DNA of 64,000 nucleotides from Ypsolopha sequella (lineage: Eukaryota; Arthropoda; Insecta; Lepidoptera; Ypsolophidae), in contig OW203989.1 in the NCBI GenBank assembly GCA_934047225.1, forward strand, positions 4,935,977 through 4,999,976. The letters are read 5' to 3'. Below the pieces are notes generated by a model. The model saw only the letters and a list, made by a program, of their open reading frames with translations, was not told the origin of the DNA and ran no database searches. Below are positions 38,901 through 53,900 of this stretch, piece by piece (the stretch's first letter is position 1; each line of letters starts with the position of its first letter). Both the position numbers and the translations under genes were made by a program.

Positions 38901-41900
38901 TAATTGGATTAAATGATTTTTCAATGCATGTGCTCGTAAAGGCCCACTTTTTATGCATCAAAACCGAACAAAAAGTCGATTATTTTGCCCTAGGGCTTTA
39001 TTATTATTATTTTTTTTATTTATTACAATGGTTGGCTAACCTGCAGCCTTTCCTGTGTACCATAGACGTTATACTTTTTTTCCACTGTTTAACGGCTCTG
39101 GATACAGTCCTTTTGAGCCAATTATAATATAAAGTTCACAAGATTATATTTGTTTTCATTTCCTCACACTATGCATTGAAAAACGTAGTATGATACACGG
39201 GCGTAAAAGCAATAAATTACTCGGTTACGTTTAAAACACTCGCTACGCTCGTGTTTTAAATCGTCCTCGTAATTTATTCCTTTGCGCCCTTGTAGCATAA
39301 ACTACTATAAAGCTAAATCCATCGCTTTGGATACTAGAACTACCTTACCTGACTGCTGTAAAACACAGTGGTATGGTTTAATATCGTACCAGAAAGCCAT
39401 TTACATTCATTCGTTTCATTACGTAAAAGTATGAATACAACTTAACACGTTAGCGGTTCATCCACACATAAGGCATTATGAGGTTCTGTTGACACGTCAA
39501 TGCATTATACCTAAAGTTAGGGCACACGCCCATTGTAGTTCAATAGAGTTTCTTTCAGATTTTTTATGCACTTATGGACAATGTTTACATAAATTAAATA
39601 AAGTCAAAGACACACACTTCTACGCACGTCTGTCTCCCAGAAAAATAGGCAGAAACTACAGAATTCCATCTGCTTCGATCCTGACTATTTCTGAGACAAC
39701 TTTCCGTCGCCAATTTGACCGGCATACATCCTCCTGAGGCGGCCCGGTCGAAATTTACCTTCCACTTTTATATTTTATTTTCACTCCACGTAGTTGTTCC
39801 TTCACTTTTCTTTCATTAATTCATTCTCTATGCTCAATTTTTTTTATTTAACACGTAGTTTTCGAAAAAAAGAAAAAAAAATCATTTATTCGGTAACACG
39901 CATAATGTAGTAGGTACTAGAGATGAACCGGATATCCGGTCACTATCCGGTATCCGGCCATATTTTTGGTATCCGGTATCCGGCCGGATAATAGCCAGTA
40001 TCCGGTCGGATACCGGCAGTGGCGTGCACAGATCTTTTTTTCGGAAAATCAATCAGAAGGTCAAGTACAACAATAAAAAAAAATTTTTTTTTTTTAATAA
40101 CACTGAAAAAAAAAGTTTGTATGACGCCAGGGTAGGCACTGCCTTTCCTAGAGTGAACATTTTCATACAAACTTTTTTTTTTCAAAGTGTTATTTAAATT
40201 TTTTCATATTTTTTTTATTGTCGTACTTAACCTTCTGATTGCTTATTCGGAAAAAAGTTCTGTGCACGCCACTAGTCATACCGGATACTTAACTCAGCAT
40301 ACAAAAAGTTGTTTAAATCACAAAATAAATTGATTGTATCAATTATTATTGAATAATCTAAATACTAATACATAAAGTGAATAAGAGTTAAGCTATGGTA
40401 GATATTACTCATTTTGAAAACTTACTGTGAATTTTGAAAGGGCATTGGGCAGGCTTAATTTTTTTTTATTTGTTACTTTGGGAAAATTTGTTCAGTATGA
40501 ACAGTAGATTACACGGTTTCGTTTAAAGACACCTGGCCATTTATATACAGCAAACACCGCTGCAAAGAGACGAAAGATACATATGTATATTTACGAATTT
40601 TGTTAGGATTGGAAATTGTTTCACGTTTGCAGACCACCATTTGTATGATTGTGATACGAACATTTAGAAATGAACGTCATTAAGAAAGCTTAATTTATTT
40701 AAATGAATAATAAACAAATTATATTTAAGTAGCTACGAGTATTTGCAACCTTTGATAATATTCTTATATTATTATCTATAAAAACCAAATATGTAAGATA
40801 TCGCTAGGATGCAACCGTTATCGGTGTGGAGATCCACAACAAATTCCCTTAAGCTATTAAAAATGTAATACATACTCATTTCATTTCTATTACTTTTCTA
40901 AGAAAAAAAGCTTATGACTTCGTTGAATGTTGCCTTTTAAATGAGTATGAGTATTAAATTGATGTGATTGCTTGTATGAACATTAAATTGACACTTGAAT
41001 TTATTTTTCTCAAACAAGCGAGTAATACGATCATAATTTAAAAAATCTTGTTTGAGATAAATCGAACTTCTAGTAGTAGTGAAAAACAAGCCATGACCGG
41101 CTGGCAATATTAGTCTAAAAATTCATATCCATCGTGTTATCACGCTGGCAATTTTACTTAGAAAATTCATAACTGTCGTGTTATTTGAACATGGAAAGAG
41201 GTTTTGTAATGTTTACTAACCAGCAGTTTTAATGTGCAAAGAGGTTGTTTAATGTAACTGACTGAATACAAATGAGACAACGCAAAAAAAAACATGGTGC
41301 TCGAAACGTGAAAATTTATTGAATTAATCATTATTTATTAAAATGAGCTCAAACGAAGAAATAAAGTCCGACGAAAATAATGAAGCACCAGACAGTGAAT
41401 ATCTAGACTCAAGATAAGTGTTTCTTAAGTAGTCTCTAGGAAAAACATTTCCTACTAAAAGTACTTTGTATTTCAATTTTTTTAATACTTAAAAGTAATA
41501 ATGTATTTTATTAAACGTTTGAAAATCCACGCATTGTTTGAGAAAAGTACTATACAAGCATTGGCGGCTATTGGCCATTGATAAATTCACGTATGTATGC
41601 CTTGGCTACGCCTCGGCCCAAATTATCACGTTCGACCATCAATGCCCAACTTGCCGTCCACGGCAATTTTGTACTATTAATCTAACTGTGTAAAATTTAA
41701 AATTTATTTGGGCCACCTCCATAGTCTAGCAATTTGAACGTCTCAACCACTAACTCGGATGTCATGGGTTCATATCCTGTAGTGACACAATAAGCTGTGG
41801 GTCCACTTTTCTGCCCAAAGTATGGTGATAGAGTTCTAAACGCAGGGACATAATAATTGTCGGTGTACGTGTGTGGACTGTGCCTTATTTTTTACAGTCC

Positions 41901-44900
41901 ATACTTGGAAATACCTATGACGACCCATCGAAGCAAAATTTAGTCAAGATTTTACACTTTCCAATATAACGAGGGTTTGTTAAGTTTTGACACTTGCGAA
42001 GAATTTAATATCAGAGAAACTTCCCTGTCTAAACTTGTCAGATTGTACGCACATTAGGGCTCTTCCCAGAAAATAATTATTAATTATTAATAAACCGAAA
42101 ATTTCACAGCCTACTTCACATTCATTTTTTTTCTAAGTTGGCAGCACTTTTACAGCTCTTAAGGCCTTACGTGCTCTAATATACAAACAATAAACTTTGA
42201 AGTATTCAATTAGGATTCATAAAAAACAGAATTTTGCAATTTATCGTAATTATAAAAGAGACAATTTTAAGAAAACAAATGTTATTTTTTTTTATAAAAC
42301 CGGTCAAGTGCGAGTCAGACTCGCGTACCTAGGGTTCCGTATCGTGGAGGAAAAATTTAATTTTGTCATTTTGTTTTTGTGAATTTCTCAACTACTATAT
42401 TTTTACTGTAATTTATATGTTAGCATATATTACCATTATATTTTTCCTTTTTTTCGGTCCCCTAGTTTTGGAAATAAGGGAGGACATACATTTTTTGTGG
42501 TTTTTCGAAGATTTCTCGAAATATATGTAAGTAAATATAACCAAACCATATATTTTTACAATCAGCTCTTTAATATGTACAGTTTTATCCATATTGCAAT
42601 TTTATAAAAAAAATATATATTTATTTTACATTTTTTTATATTTCTCATTTGTATTCAATTTTATTTTAAATCGCTGTAGCTTTAATTGGTCCCGGTTATA
42701 ACCTACAGTCTATATTTTTTTAAATATTTTTTGGTTCATCAGTTTCGAAAATAACGGGTTTTTGTGGTTTTCCTCTTATTTCTCAAAATCAGTGCCAGTA
42801 AATATATATTTTGCAATCAACTTTTTAATATCTACAATTTGATACACATATTGTATTTTTAAGATTTTTGATGTTTTTTTCTCACTTTTGTATTGGAAAT
42901 ATTTTACATTGTCTTTTATATGGGCGAATTAATCCAATTTTTGTGACAAAGTGCTAAAGTTATAAGGCTGTGAAATATGGACGGACGACAACGGAGTCTC
43001 ACCATAAAGGTTTCTTTTGTACCTTTTAGGTACTACGAAACCCCAAAAATCTAATCTTACTTGTAATTCTGGTTGAAATATTGGTGAAAGGCAAAATTTA
43101 ACCGTAAATTGATGTAATGTATTGCTTCTCATATTCTGACCATTTCATAATTTAACGTATTTGACGGGACAGGAAAAGACCGTCCATTATTGGAAGCTGG
43201 TTATTTACGGGCCCATAAATTCACCTCAGCTTAGTTTATGGAATAATAGAAAGGAAATATGCGGAAGGGGGTCAGTAAGACCCCGCGGCCTAATATAGAA
43301 CATCCGCTCCTTACTATCTCTACACGGTTTATTGCACGAAAAGGTCCAAAAAGAATTGATATTGGCGGGTTAGACAAATAATGAAAAAATGTGGCCGAAA
43401 AACAGTCTTTTTTTTGCGAATGTGTGCTTCAAGGGTACATATTTTATTGATTTTATTTATATATTTAATTAAAAGTAGTTTATGCTAGAAGGGCGAAAAG
43501 GAATAAATTACAAGGACTACAAAAAATAACATATTAGAATAATAACAAACAAGTGCTCGTAAAGGCCCACTTTATATGCATCAAAACCGAACATAAAGTC
43601 GATTATTTGCCCTAAGGCTTTATTATTATTAATTTTTTAATTTATTTACAATGGTTGGCTAACCTGCGGCCTTTTCTGTGTACCATAAATGTTATAATTT
43701 TTTTTTCCACTGTTTAACGGCTGTGGATACAGTCCTTTTGTGTCAATCATAATTTAAAGTTCGTAAGTTCGTTTCGTAAAACGTAGTATGATACACGGGC
43801 GTAAGAGCAATAAAGTAACCGAGTAATATATATATATGTATCATTTATATACGTAATTTTTAATTATTTATGTACATGTATATAGTTAATTTAATTTATC
43901 AATATGTTTTAAATTGTGTAATTTATTCTGTGCACCGCCCTTATACATTTCTATTTTAAAAGTTCATCCATCCAAAGGTTGTCTGGAAGAGATCGTTTAT
44001 AGTTATAAGGCCGCCAATAGTACCCTACTGCTATTATAAAACTGTCCTTATTTCTGTATTTTGGTGTGCAATAAAGAATATTGTATTGTATTGTATTGTA
44101 AAGACATAAAACAAATCTTAAAATAATATTTCTGGTCCAACATGGTCAACTTTATTCAGTTAAATTGAAATTTTTGTTTGCACCGCCCCAAAAACGATTA
44201 GAACACAATGTTTATTTGAAAACTTTCAGGGCTATTTTATCTTTACTCGGTTAAGTATAAAAAATATTGACTGCGTCCGTACATACACGTGGCAGGAAAA
44301 ATTTTTCGTTACTTTTTGTTTGAAACACAAATGCTTAGATATTTGTTCGTAGTTACCAAATCGTATAACTGGAAATTGGAGGGAAACTATTTTGTCAGCA
44401 AAATAGCGGGAGAATATTTTTTCGATAGGTTCAGAAAATGTTAAAGATTTTCATTTTAGATATGAGACACACTTTAACCTGATTTTATCTCAAGGTGGAC
44501 TCTCCAGTTGTTGACTCGTTTTCCTCGAAAACCTTTCTACGATTCATCTGAGAAACTTCCAGGAATAGTTCGATTTTTCAAGGGAAATTGTTACATTTTT
44601 TCGGTATGAAAAAGCCTTAATATTTTCAGGTTGAGATTTAAACTGAACAAGGTTATAAAATAATATTGATAACATGTTTTTGGAAAAATGAAGGAAAAAA
44701 ATGAAGTTCAATTATATAATTTAAATTCAAAATATACCCATTGAAAAGAAAAGCGTTCGTTTCTCGCATGGCAAAAGTAAATATATAATAAATAGTTATA
44801 TGAATAATATCAATTAACATGATGAAACTGCTTTTTTTGTTTAAAACACATGTATTTTTATACATTATTCACAAATTTGAGACATCCGTTAGAGCAATAG

Positions 44901-47900
44901 GTATGTGAATTTTAATTTTACCAAGGGCAAGGCGGTACAGCCAAGTTGATAACCATCATTACAAACCTTATTTTTAAAATGGTTTCAACACTTAAACCAT
45001 AACCATACTATGTAGGTAATATAAAACAAAACTGGTTTCTGAAGGCTCTCTGGACACTTTTCTTAATTATTTAGGCAGCGTGTTACTCGAGTTTTACCGT
45101 AACAATATAATTTTTTTTACCTACTAATATTGTCAGTCTAAAAAAGCTTCTTTTTGAGGACTGGATCCACATAGTTTCAAAAGCGAAATTTTTAAAAATG
45201 CCTGATGTATCTATGATTGGATGTTGCTTTTTAGGGTTCCATAGTACCTAAATAGTACGAAAGGAACCTTTATGGAGAGACTCCGTTGTCCGTTTGTCCA
45301 TCCGTCCGTATGTCACAGCCTCATAATTTTAGCACCGTTAAAGTTAAAGACCTGAAATTTGGCACAAAAATAGCAATAGTTTATAAGCGGTTGAGATATT
45401 GATGACTTACTAACAATTACTAACCATATTTTAATTTTAATTTTAATTTTAATATTTATTATAACTAGTTCATAATTTGTAATTTGTTAATATTATATTG
45501 GCCTAGAGCCTGACATAAATAAATGAATTGAATTGAATTGAATTGAATATCCACGAAAAAAATTACAATATGAAACCCTAGGTACGAGAGTCTAACTCGC
45601 ACTTGGCTGTTTTTTTTATACAAAATTGGGTATTTTAATAAAATAATAATATATAAATGTTTTTTGGTACTGTATTGATTTTATTTTTCGACGTGTGACA
45701 CTTTTTCGCGTTCCTTATTTTCTTGTTTAAAGTCTTCCTAAAAACAAAAAACAGAACATCTATTTCAAAAGCATTCTAGTTGTGCAACCATTGCACCGAA
45801 ATATGAGAATTCATCATCTTCTGTCATCTTCATGCAAATACTAAAACGCCGTACATTTGAGAAATTTACTGCATTTTGATAGTTACGTCCCATTTTCGCG
45901 TAGAATAATATTTTATTTTACGTCCATGTTCGTACAAGCTTTTTTATTTATATTCTCTTTTCATTGCCTACATAAAATATGTATTGCACTTGTGCGGCTT
46001 TTTATGTAAATTTTTGAATGATGGACGAGAATAATGATTGGATTTGCAGAAGTCATAAAACATTTTTATGCTTACCAACTTTTTTATGTTTCGTTCCTTT
46101 ATTTGAAGGCTTGAACTGTAGCCCTACCATGATACTAGTATGGGAAATAACATACAATATTTGTATGGGAAAATGTTAATAGTTCAGAACAAGCTTATAA
46201 CCCTTCAATCTGTTTTGTCGCTGCGTGATATTAGTATTACCCTTCCAAGACAGATAGGGCAATTACCCAGTCACTAATCGCCTCTATAAGAAGATGATAG
46301 TATTTTCCGTTGGACGGGTAGTTACATTTTTTCCTATGCCTATGCCATACCCTTAATTTAAGAGTATTATGTTAGTCTTACAAATACTTGTAGAAGGTAA
46401 AACTTGACAGAGACGCCATAAAACTTGACAGAGACGCCATAAAACTTGACAGAGACGCCATAAAACTTGACAGAGACGCCATAAAACTTGACAGAGACGC
46501 CATAAAACTTGACAGAGACGCCATAAAACTTGACAGAGACGCCATAAAACTTGACAGAGACGCCATAAAACTTGACAGAGACGCCATAAAACTTGACAGA
46601 GACGCCATAAAACTTGACAGAGACGCCATAAAACTTGACAGAGACGCCATAAAACTTGACAGAGACGCCATAAAACTTGACATAGACGCCATAAAACTTG
46701 ATAGAGACGCCATAAAACTTGACAGAGACGCCATAAAACGACGTATGTCAAGCAAATTGACGTCTTACAGAAGAAGGGCAAAGTTAAAAGCACTTGAAGT
46801 AGAAGAGCATGTATGACTAAAAAGATTGGATGTGAAAGAAGCGTTAAAGATGTGTAGAATGGAAATCACTAATTTCTGCTTACCCCTCTGGAAGACAGGC
46901 GTGAATATATGTATGTATTACCTACTTTGTATTCTGACAAGCATTTTTTCGATAATAAATCTCTGAATCATGATTTCTTTTCATACTTTTCGTCTATCCT
47001 AAGGTGCAATGTTCAGTTAATTAGTATACAACAAAACTGTAATTAAAATAAAGTCAAATTTAATAGTAACATAACTAACATCACTTTTTGTTGGCTGTTT
47101 TTTACATAATAACCTCAATTCCTCTGTCTTATAACGAGTTAAACTAATCCTCATACAATTGATTTCCAAAATATAAGCGAGTTAATATACGCGTCAACTC
47201 CTTTACCTTTCAGGGTTCCATCAGAAAACGTAAGCCTTTAATAAAGCTTCGGTATCTATCTGTTTGCCAAGGGCATAACTTATGGTCTATAAGAGGCGCT
47301 GAACAAAAAAAATCCCATCATTTTGTGATGAAAATGTTATGCTTCTCCATTATCTAAATCTAGTTTCAGTTACATAAATGGCTAGGCCAAATTGAACTAA
47401 AATTTGGCATTTAAAAGAAAAATCATTTGCGACCCCTGGTATAATAAAAAAAAACTTTAATGACGTCACTTTTTGAAAATACTCGTATTATAGACATTGA
47501 CGAAAGCCATGCACTGTGTATGAAGTGCGATTCGCATAGATTAAATTATGTTAAGAGGCTATGCAAATTTTATTTTTGTTACTGTCACTGCAAGCGAAAA
47601 CATGCTAGGTGCGAGAGGAGCGGATTCAGGGCGAAAGTGAAAAATGTTTGTTTTATAATTTTTATAAAAAAAATAAAATAGCTAGCAAATTTCAAATATC
47701 AAATCTCTTGGTATTGTTGAAACACACTTAAAGTAGAGCCACTGAGTGATGGCACTTATGACAGCTGCATTTAGTGATGAGATACATTTCAAATTTCGGT
47801 TAAAAATTAAAATCAAGTTTGAGTTTACTCAACATTAGACACGTCATTCAACATTCAACATAATGATACAAAAGGAAAATGTGCCAAAACCAGTGGCGTA

Positions 47901-50900
47901 GCTATCGGAGGGCTATGCGGTGTAGTGCCCCGGGGTCCCCAAGAGATGTTTAAATATCTAAATCGAAAAAAGTATTTTACTATCATTCATTTTCGTTTAG
48001 TTTAACTTCGTCATTGTTTTGTTTTTAATTAAATATTATTGCGTTAACTTGGCGACCTCAAACACGACCTATAAAAAATGAGAAACTTTTTTCAAAAAAT
48101 TCTTTGTTTCTATACGAACATTGCTTTATTGCACAATAAAGCAACATTCAAATCGAAAAATAATAACCGAAACAAGTAGTACATCACTATAAACAATGAA
48201 GTATTACACTTTTTAATTCACACTTGCTTATAAATAATTACGATACTTTGTAGGCATTTAAACGTCATAGGCGCCATCACTCAGTGGCTCTACTGTAATA
48301 AAATATGTTTGAGTTCCTATTCGTCAAACGACCTATTCGTGTAAAGACCTCATTTCAACAATTATTTCTATCGAGGAAAATTAATCCAATCATGTTTTCC
48401 AATTTCAAAACCCTAGATTATATAGTCAAAATTCATATACCAGAAATTTATTACAATTTTCCGTGTATTTCATAAAATACACAAAAAAGAAGCACCTCTA
48501 TTTTTACATGTTTTAATTCAAAAACTATTCGCCAGACGCGCGACGGCTCTCTAAGGATATAGCGTCGCGCCTGGTCGAGACTTCGTGTGACCCAAGGGCT
48601 GGGGCCTACTTCAGACAAAGAATAAGCCTCGCTATTCAGCGTGGTAATGCCGCCAGCGTCTTGGGTACCCTGCCCCGTGGCAGCGATGACCTAGACAAAA
48701 TTTTTTATTTAATTTAGTGGTTTATTTCGCTACTAAGATATGTTAATAATGTAGGTGCCGTCTCCTTATATTTTTGTTTTAGATAGGTTTAGCTTATAGA
48801 ATTTTTTCTTTTGTAGATTATTTAGTTTAAACTTAACTTATTTTATATTATAATGTATATTATTGAATAATAAACTCTAGATTATACACTTAGAAAAAAA
48901 AAAAAAAAAAAAACTATTTCGAGATTTAGATTTAATTAGCCGTATTTTAGAACTTCTCATCTCTAAAACCACATGATGATGAATATTTTTACGAAAAAGC
49001 TGCAACTTCCATTTGTCTTCGTGTGACGTCACTTAAGAAATGGCTGTTTAGAAATGTGTCCTTTGCTATCAAAATAAATTTATAATAATTTGACAGATGG
49101 ATGACAGATGAGTAGACAGACAGAGACAGACCACTTTTTTATAAGCGATCACACATCACAATCAGTATAATGTCTAAAATTTTCAAGTGATGATATATCG
49201 ATACATTTTTAAAAATCATTAAAAATTGGTTAATTAAATGCCAAAATAATGAAAACTATGTGCTAAATTGGCGCATATTCTCTGAACAAAAATTAAAAAA
49301 AAAATCTTTTACAAATTAAGCAATGGAAATTGTAGCAAATCCAACGTAAAGCTGTGGTAGCTCAGTTAGTACGACGATGGACTTCAAATCTTCGGAACCA
49401 GATTCGAACCCTCCCCGGGTCAAGCATGCACCAATCAGTTTCGAAATTTATGTGCATAAATTTGCTTTCTTACCAGTTGCCGAAGGAAACACTGTACACG
49501 AACTAAGGCGATAGGGCTTATCTATCGCATAAAAAATCTTTGGTGAAAAGAAGATGTACCAAGTTTCACAGTTCACATTATAGAAAGTCTTTATTAACAT
49601 TTAGTAACATCTCCGACACCTCATGTTATATCGTAATGATATTATATTTTTAGAGTTCCGTATCCAAAGGACAAATCGGAGCCCTATTAATGTCACTCCG
49701 CTGTCCGTCTGTCTGTCCGTAAGTCACAGGTCTCTAGCTCTTAGACGGAACAAGATAAAAACCTGAAATGTATATATGTTGTGTAAAATTTTGACCTAAA
49801 ACCAAATTTTGAATTTAAAATTTAATTAAATTTATTTTCTGGGGAGCCTACATAAAAATGGAGACGAAATAAAAAAAATCCACCCCTAGTATGTGGGTAA
49901 TGTGGGTATCATTGTCTAAAACTCATTAATTAGAGTATAAATATAATTTTTATTTCTTTTTATCTTAAAAAATAAAGAAATGGGGCCTATCGAATGCCAA
50001 AGCAGTTAGGAATTTGAAATTTCTGTACAAATACTAAAAACGCCGATTTAAAGGGTTACGTCCCTGAATACTCAACCAACTTAATTTTGCAGTTTTTATT
50101 TCTGACAGAATTAGAGCATTACCTAAACATAAATAAATATCAAATTTAAAAAAATTTACCATATGTACGGAATCCTAAAAGATCGAGGCCTGACGCGCAC
50201 TTGGCTGGTATTTTTATGTTTCGAAATACTTAATAATATGAACATTATTGTTTGCGACAGGTTCAGAGAACTGTCCCTACGACTACATCCGCATCTATGA
50301 CGGGAAGGATGAGTCAGCGGCCATCATCGGGACGTTCTGCGGGATGGGGAAGTTCCCCTACTCCATCATCGGGACCTCCCAGGACCTCTTCGTGGAGTTC
50401 GTCAGCTCACCCGCTGGTGAGTGTGAAAAGTGTAGTATCAAAAATAGTGTAAAATTTGTTTTAGAGGCTGTTCATAATAAATACATATTTTACAATTAAA
50501 ACAATTTTTTATTTACAAATTTTGGTGGCAGAAAGAGGCAACGTTAGTTTGGCAGAACCTTAGTAGAACAACGCCCGATGAACGAAAGGTCGCGGGTTTG
50601 AATTACGGTTCAGGGGATCTAAAAAGGCTGAATTGGGTGAATCATAAAACGGTTTGAAAGTAGGATAGACTTTTTTCACACGTGCAAAAGAGACGGCATT
50701 AGAACAGAATCATAATGTGATTCATACAAAATGGCCTTTTAAGAGGGCCAGAGCTCCTCATATCAAGATGTACTTTTCTTCTTTGAATCCATACCGCAAA
50801 GATACAATGTTAACTTGTATCCACTTGCGATGAATAAATCACCATGTTTCAAAAATAAAGAATTTTTTTTCCTAACATAGGTAGTTTAGTGATATATTTT

Positions 50901-53900
50901 AGTTTATTTGTTGAAGTGAAAATTTAACTTGTTTATTTTTGTGATTTTGTTGTTTTTGAATATTTATTTAAAATTTATTTATCTAGTTTAGTTTTTTATA
51001 TATTTAGTTTTGGCAGTTTAGTTTGTTTAAGATTTTAATGTTTCATAGGATTATTTAGTTAAAAATTTAAGTTACTTTTTTAATTTAATTATATTTCAAT
51101 CATTTTGAAAGAATATTTGAATAAATAATATGTATACTTTCAATTACATTTTATATTTACTCCAGGACTCGAAACTTTGATCAAAAGCTCGAAACCGTAA
51201 ACTACGCCCGTCAAATGCACATTAAATGTTGAACTTAATTTTGGAATGGCTCTATTTCCGGTGTTTGGCGCCCATTTGGCGGGACTCTATCGCAAATTAA
51301 CTGTCGTTTCACACAATAAACTAGTGCGAAATGTCTTTGACACTGTACTAGGGGCGCAACTTTCGATGCATAGGAATGAGCTTGGTAATATCAGAGGCTA
51401 TAAATTATAACGGTTAATATTGTGACAGACACAATGCTTAGTAAATTTTGGTATAATTATGCAAAAGTTTTAATGAATGAATGAATAAATATGATAAAGG
51501 AATAAACAAACGCAACATGTGCATTACAAATTGTATTTAAATTTCTAGAAATCCATCAATTTCAGGATTACTTAAATACCAATTCTAAAAAGAAAGTGCT
51601 AATTTTGTTTATAGGTTTTTAAATTTTAAATCTATGTTTTGGCGCCACACCATATATCCTATCCTTTGCTTTGAAAGTCTCTTTAACTTCGATCTCTTTT
51701 ATTCATCGTACCCTTTTTAAACATGCCAAAAACAAATAATACTATCTTTTTTTACCCTCATCACTCTCCAGGGCCGCTCCTCAACACTGGCTTCCACTTC
51801 AACGTAGGCAACTGGCCCGGGCATGTCGAAGCACCCGGCTCCCGAGTTGGGACGTGTGATTGGGTCCTCACTGCGGAGAGTCTGAAGAGATCAGGTGACA
51901 CTGAGGGTATCTTCCTCTCTGTTGCACATTGGTACCCACCGCATACCTCCTGCACTTACCTGATGCAAGGATTCCCTGGGCAGGTGGTCAGGCTGTATTT
52001 CCCGAGGTGAGTGTAGGAGAATTTGAAGTAATTTTCTAATATGTCTAACTTTTATTTATCTTGATAACAATAATGGGACCTTATAAAGTGAAAAGTATCT
52101 TTAATTATCTTTTAATAAAGATACTTATCAATTTATAAGGACCTGTTATTGTTTTTACTTGCAATTGTCGGCTCTTGTTGAAACATTATCATGGATGAAT
52201 AGAACACTTGTACTGGTTCACAAATTTCTGAAATTTGTGAAACAATGCAAGTGTTTTATTCATCCATTCTGTTATTGTTATTATACCTACATATGTTATT
52301 GTATTGAAATACATTTATATATTTTAAATGTGTTTCTATATAGACATATGGATATAAGAATGAATTGTACTCTTTCTTCATAATAATAATCTTCTCTTAC
52401 TCATAGCCATAAAAAAACAAAAGTAAACTATAGGTCTATAAATTTTATATCCAGTCTGAAGTTCTTCAATAGCGCTTTGAAAATAAATTAAATCTTGAAA
52501 CATTTTATATATGCATCAGTACTAATAAAGCTTTTAATTTAGAAGTACATATATATAACTTTAAATATATATATAATAAATATAAGAAAATTTAAAACTT
52601 GAAATATATTTCTGCATAAATATTCTTGACTTGACAAGTATACTTGACTGATGACGGCCCACTAAGTGCCAAAATATATTTCAAGTTTTAAATTTTCTTT
52701 TATTTATATGTGTACTTCTAAATAAAAAGCTAATAGAGGCATATAATATTATTTTCAATGCATGTGCTCGTAAAGCCCCACTTTTTATGCATCAAAACCG
52801 AACAAAAAGTCGATTATTTTGCCCTAGGGCTTTATTATTATTATTTTTTTAATGTATTTACAATGGTTGGCTAACCTGCAGCCTTTCCTGTGTACCATAG
52901 ACGTTATACTTTTTTTACACCGTTTAACGGCTCTGGATACAGTCCTTTTGAGCCAATTATAATTTAAAGTTCACAAGATTATATTTGTTTTCATTTCCTC
53001 ACACTATGCATTGAAAAATGTAGTATGATACACGGGCGTAAAAGCATTAAATTACTCGGTTACGTTTAAAACACTCGCTACGCTCGTGTTTTAAATCGTC
53101 CTCGTAATTTATTCCTTTTCGCCCTAGTAGCATAAACTACTATTATTAAAGTACTAAATAAATGTGGTATTTTTTCAAATTTATGAAATTCAAGAAAATT
53201 GTGATAAATATTTTTTATCAATAGATTTATAATATAACACAGAAACACAAATATTCAAAAATTTATGTAGCTCTGAATAAACTTGCTTTGATTAAAATCT
53301 GGGTATAGGAGTAAGCCATGTATGAAAATGGTTTTTGAAATATAAAACGTGCGTGCACTGTATAACATATTTCATTTCATATTTCGTTCCGTTTTGGATG
53401 GAAACTTAGAGTTTTATATATAAATTTATACTTGCAATTGTAGGCACTTAATGAAACTTGGAAAGCATCAAGTCGTAGTGTCCACTAAATTCTACTGTAA
53501 TGGTAATTTTTGGATGATACTGGCATCTCTGAAAAACCCAAGTTGTGGTGACTTACCCACTTAATTTTTCGCTTCGTTAAAACATTATTTATTTAGAGCA
53601 CGTAGTTTTCGTTTATTAAGACCTAAAAAGTACGCGAAAATTAATTAATATTCAAAACCGGTTGTGTGTAGTGTAGGGAAATAAAGAATAATAGTGAAAC
53701 TTTGTACAAGTGTGTTTTTTTCAGGATAAGAGTAACATTACAAATACAGATTGAAAGTCTGAAAAAAGTTTTTGTCTTCTTCTTCGTCTTGGGTTTATCT
53801 CATTTAAACACATGAAAGTTACCGAATATTAATTATTATTAATAATCATTTAGTTTATAAGGCGAGATAAATTAATGATTTTCATGCTGTGATTTCTTTA

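Noticed and set aside
46353..46793. Two overlapping minus-strand repeat ORFs (LWRLCQV and MASLSSF)
   Set aside because: Both come from the 21-bp minisatellite and overlap each other in different frames.
49352..49425. Selenocysteine-type tRNA suggested by a TCA in the anticodon position
   Set aside because: The anticodon stem does not pair, the length does not fit tRNA-Sec, and a SINE body follows.
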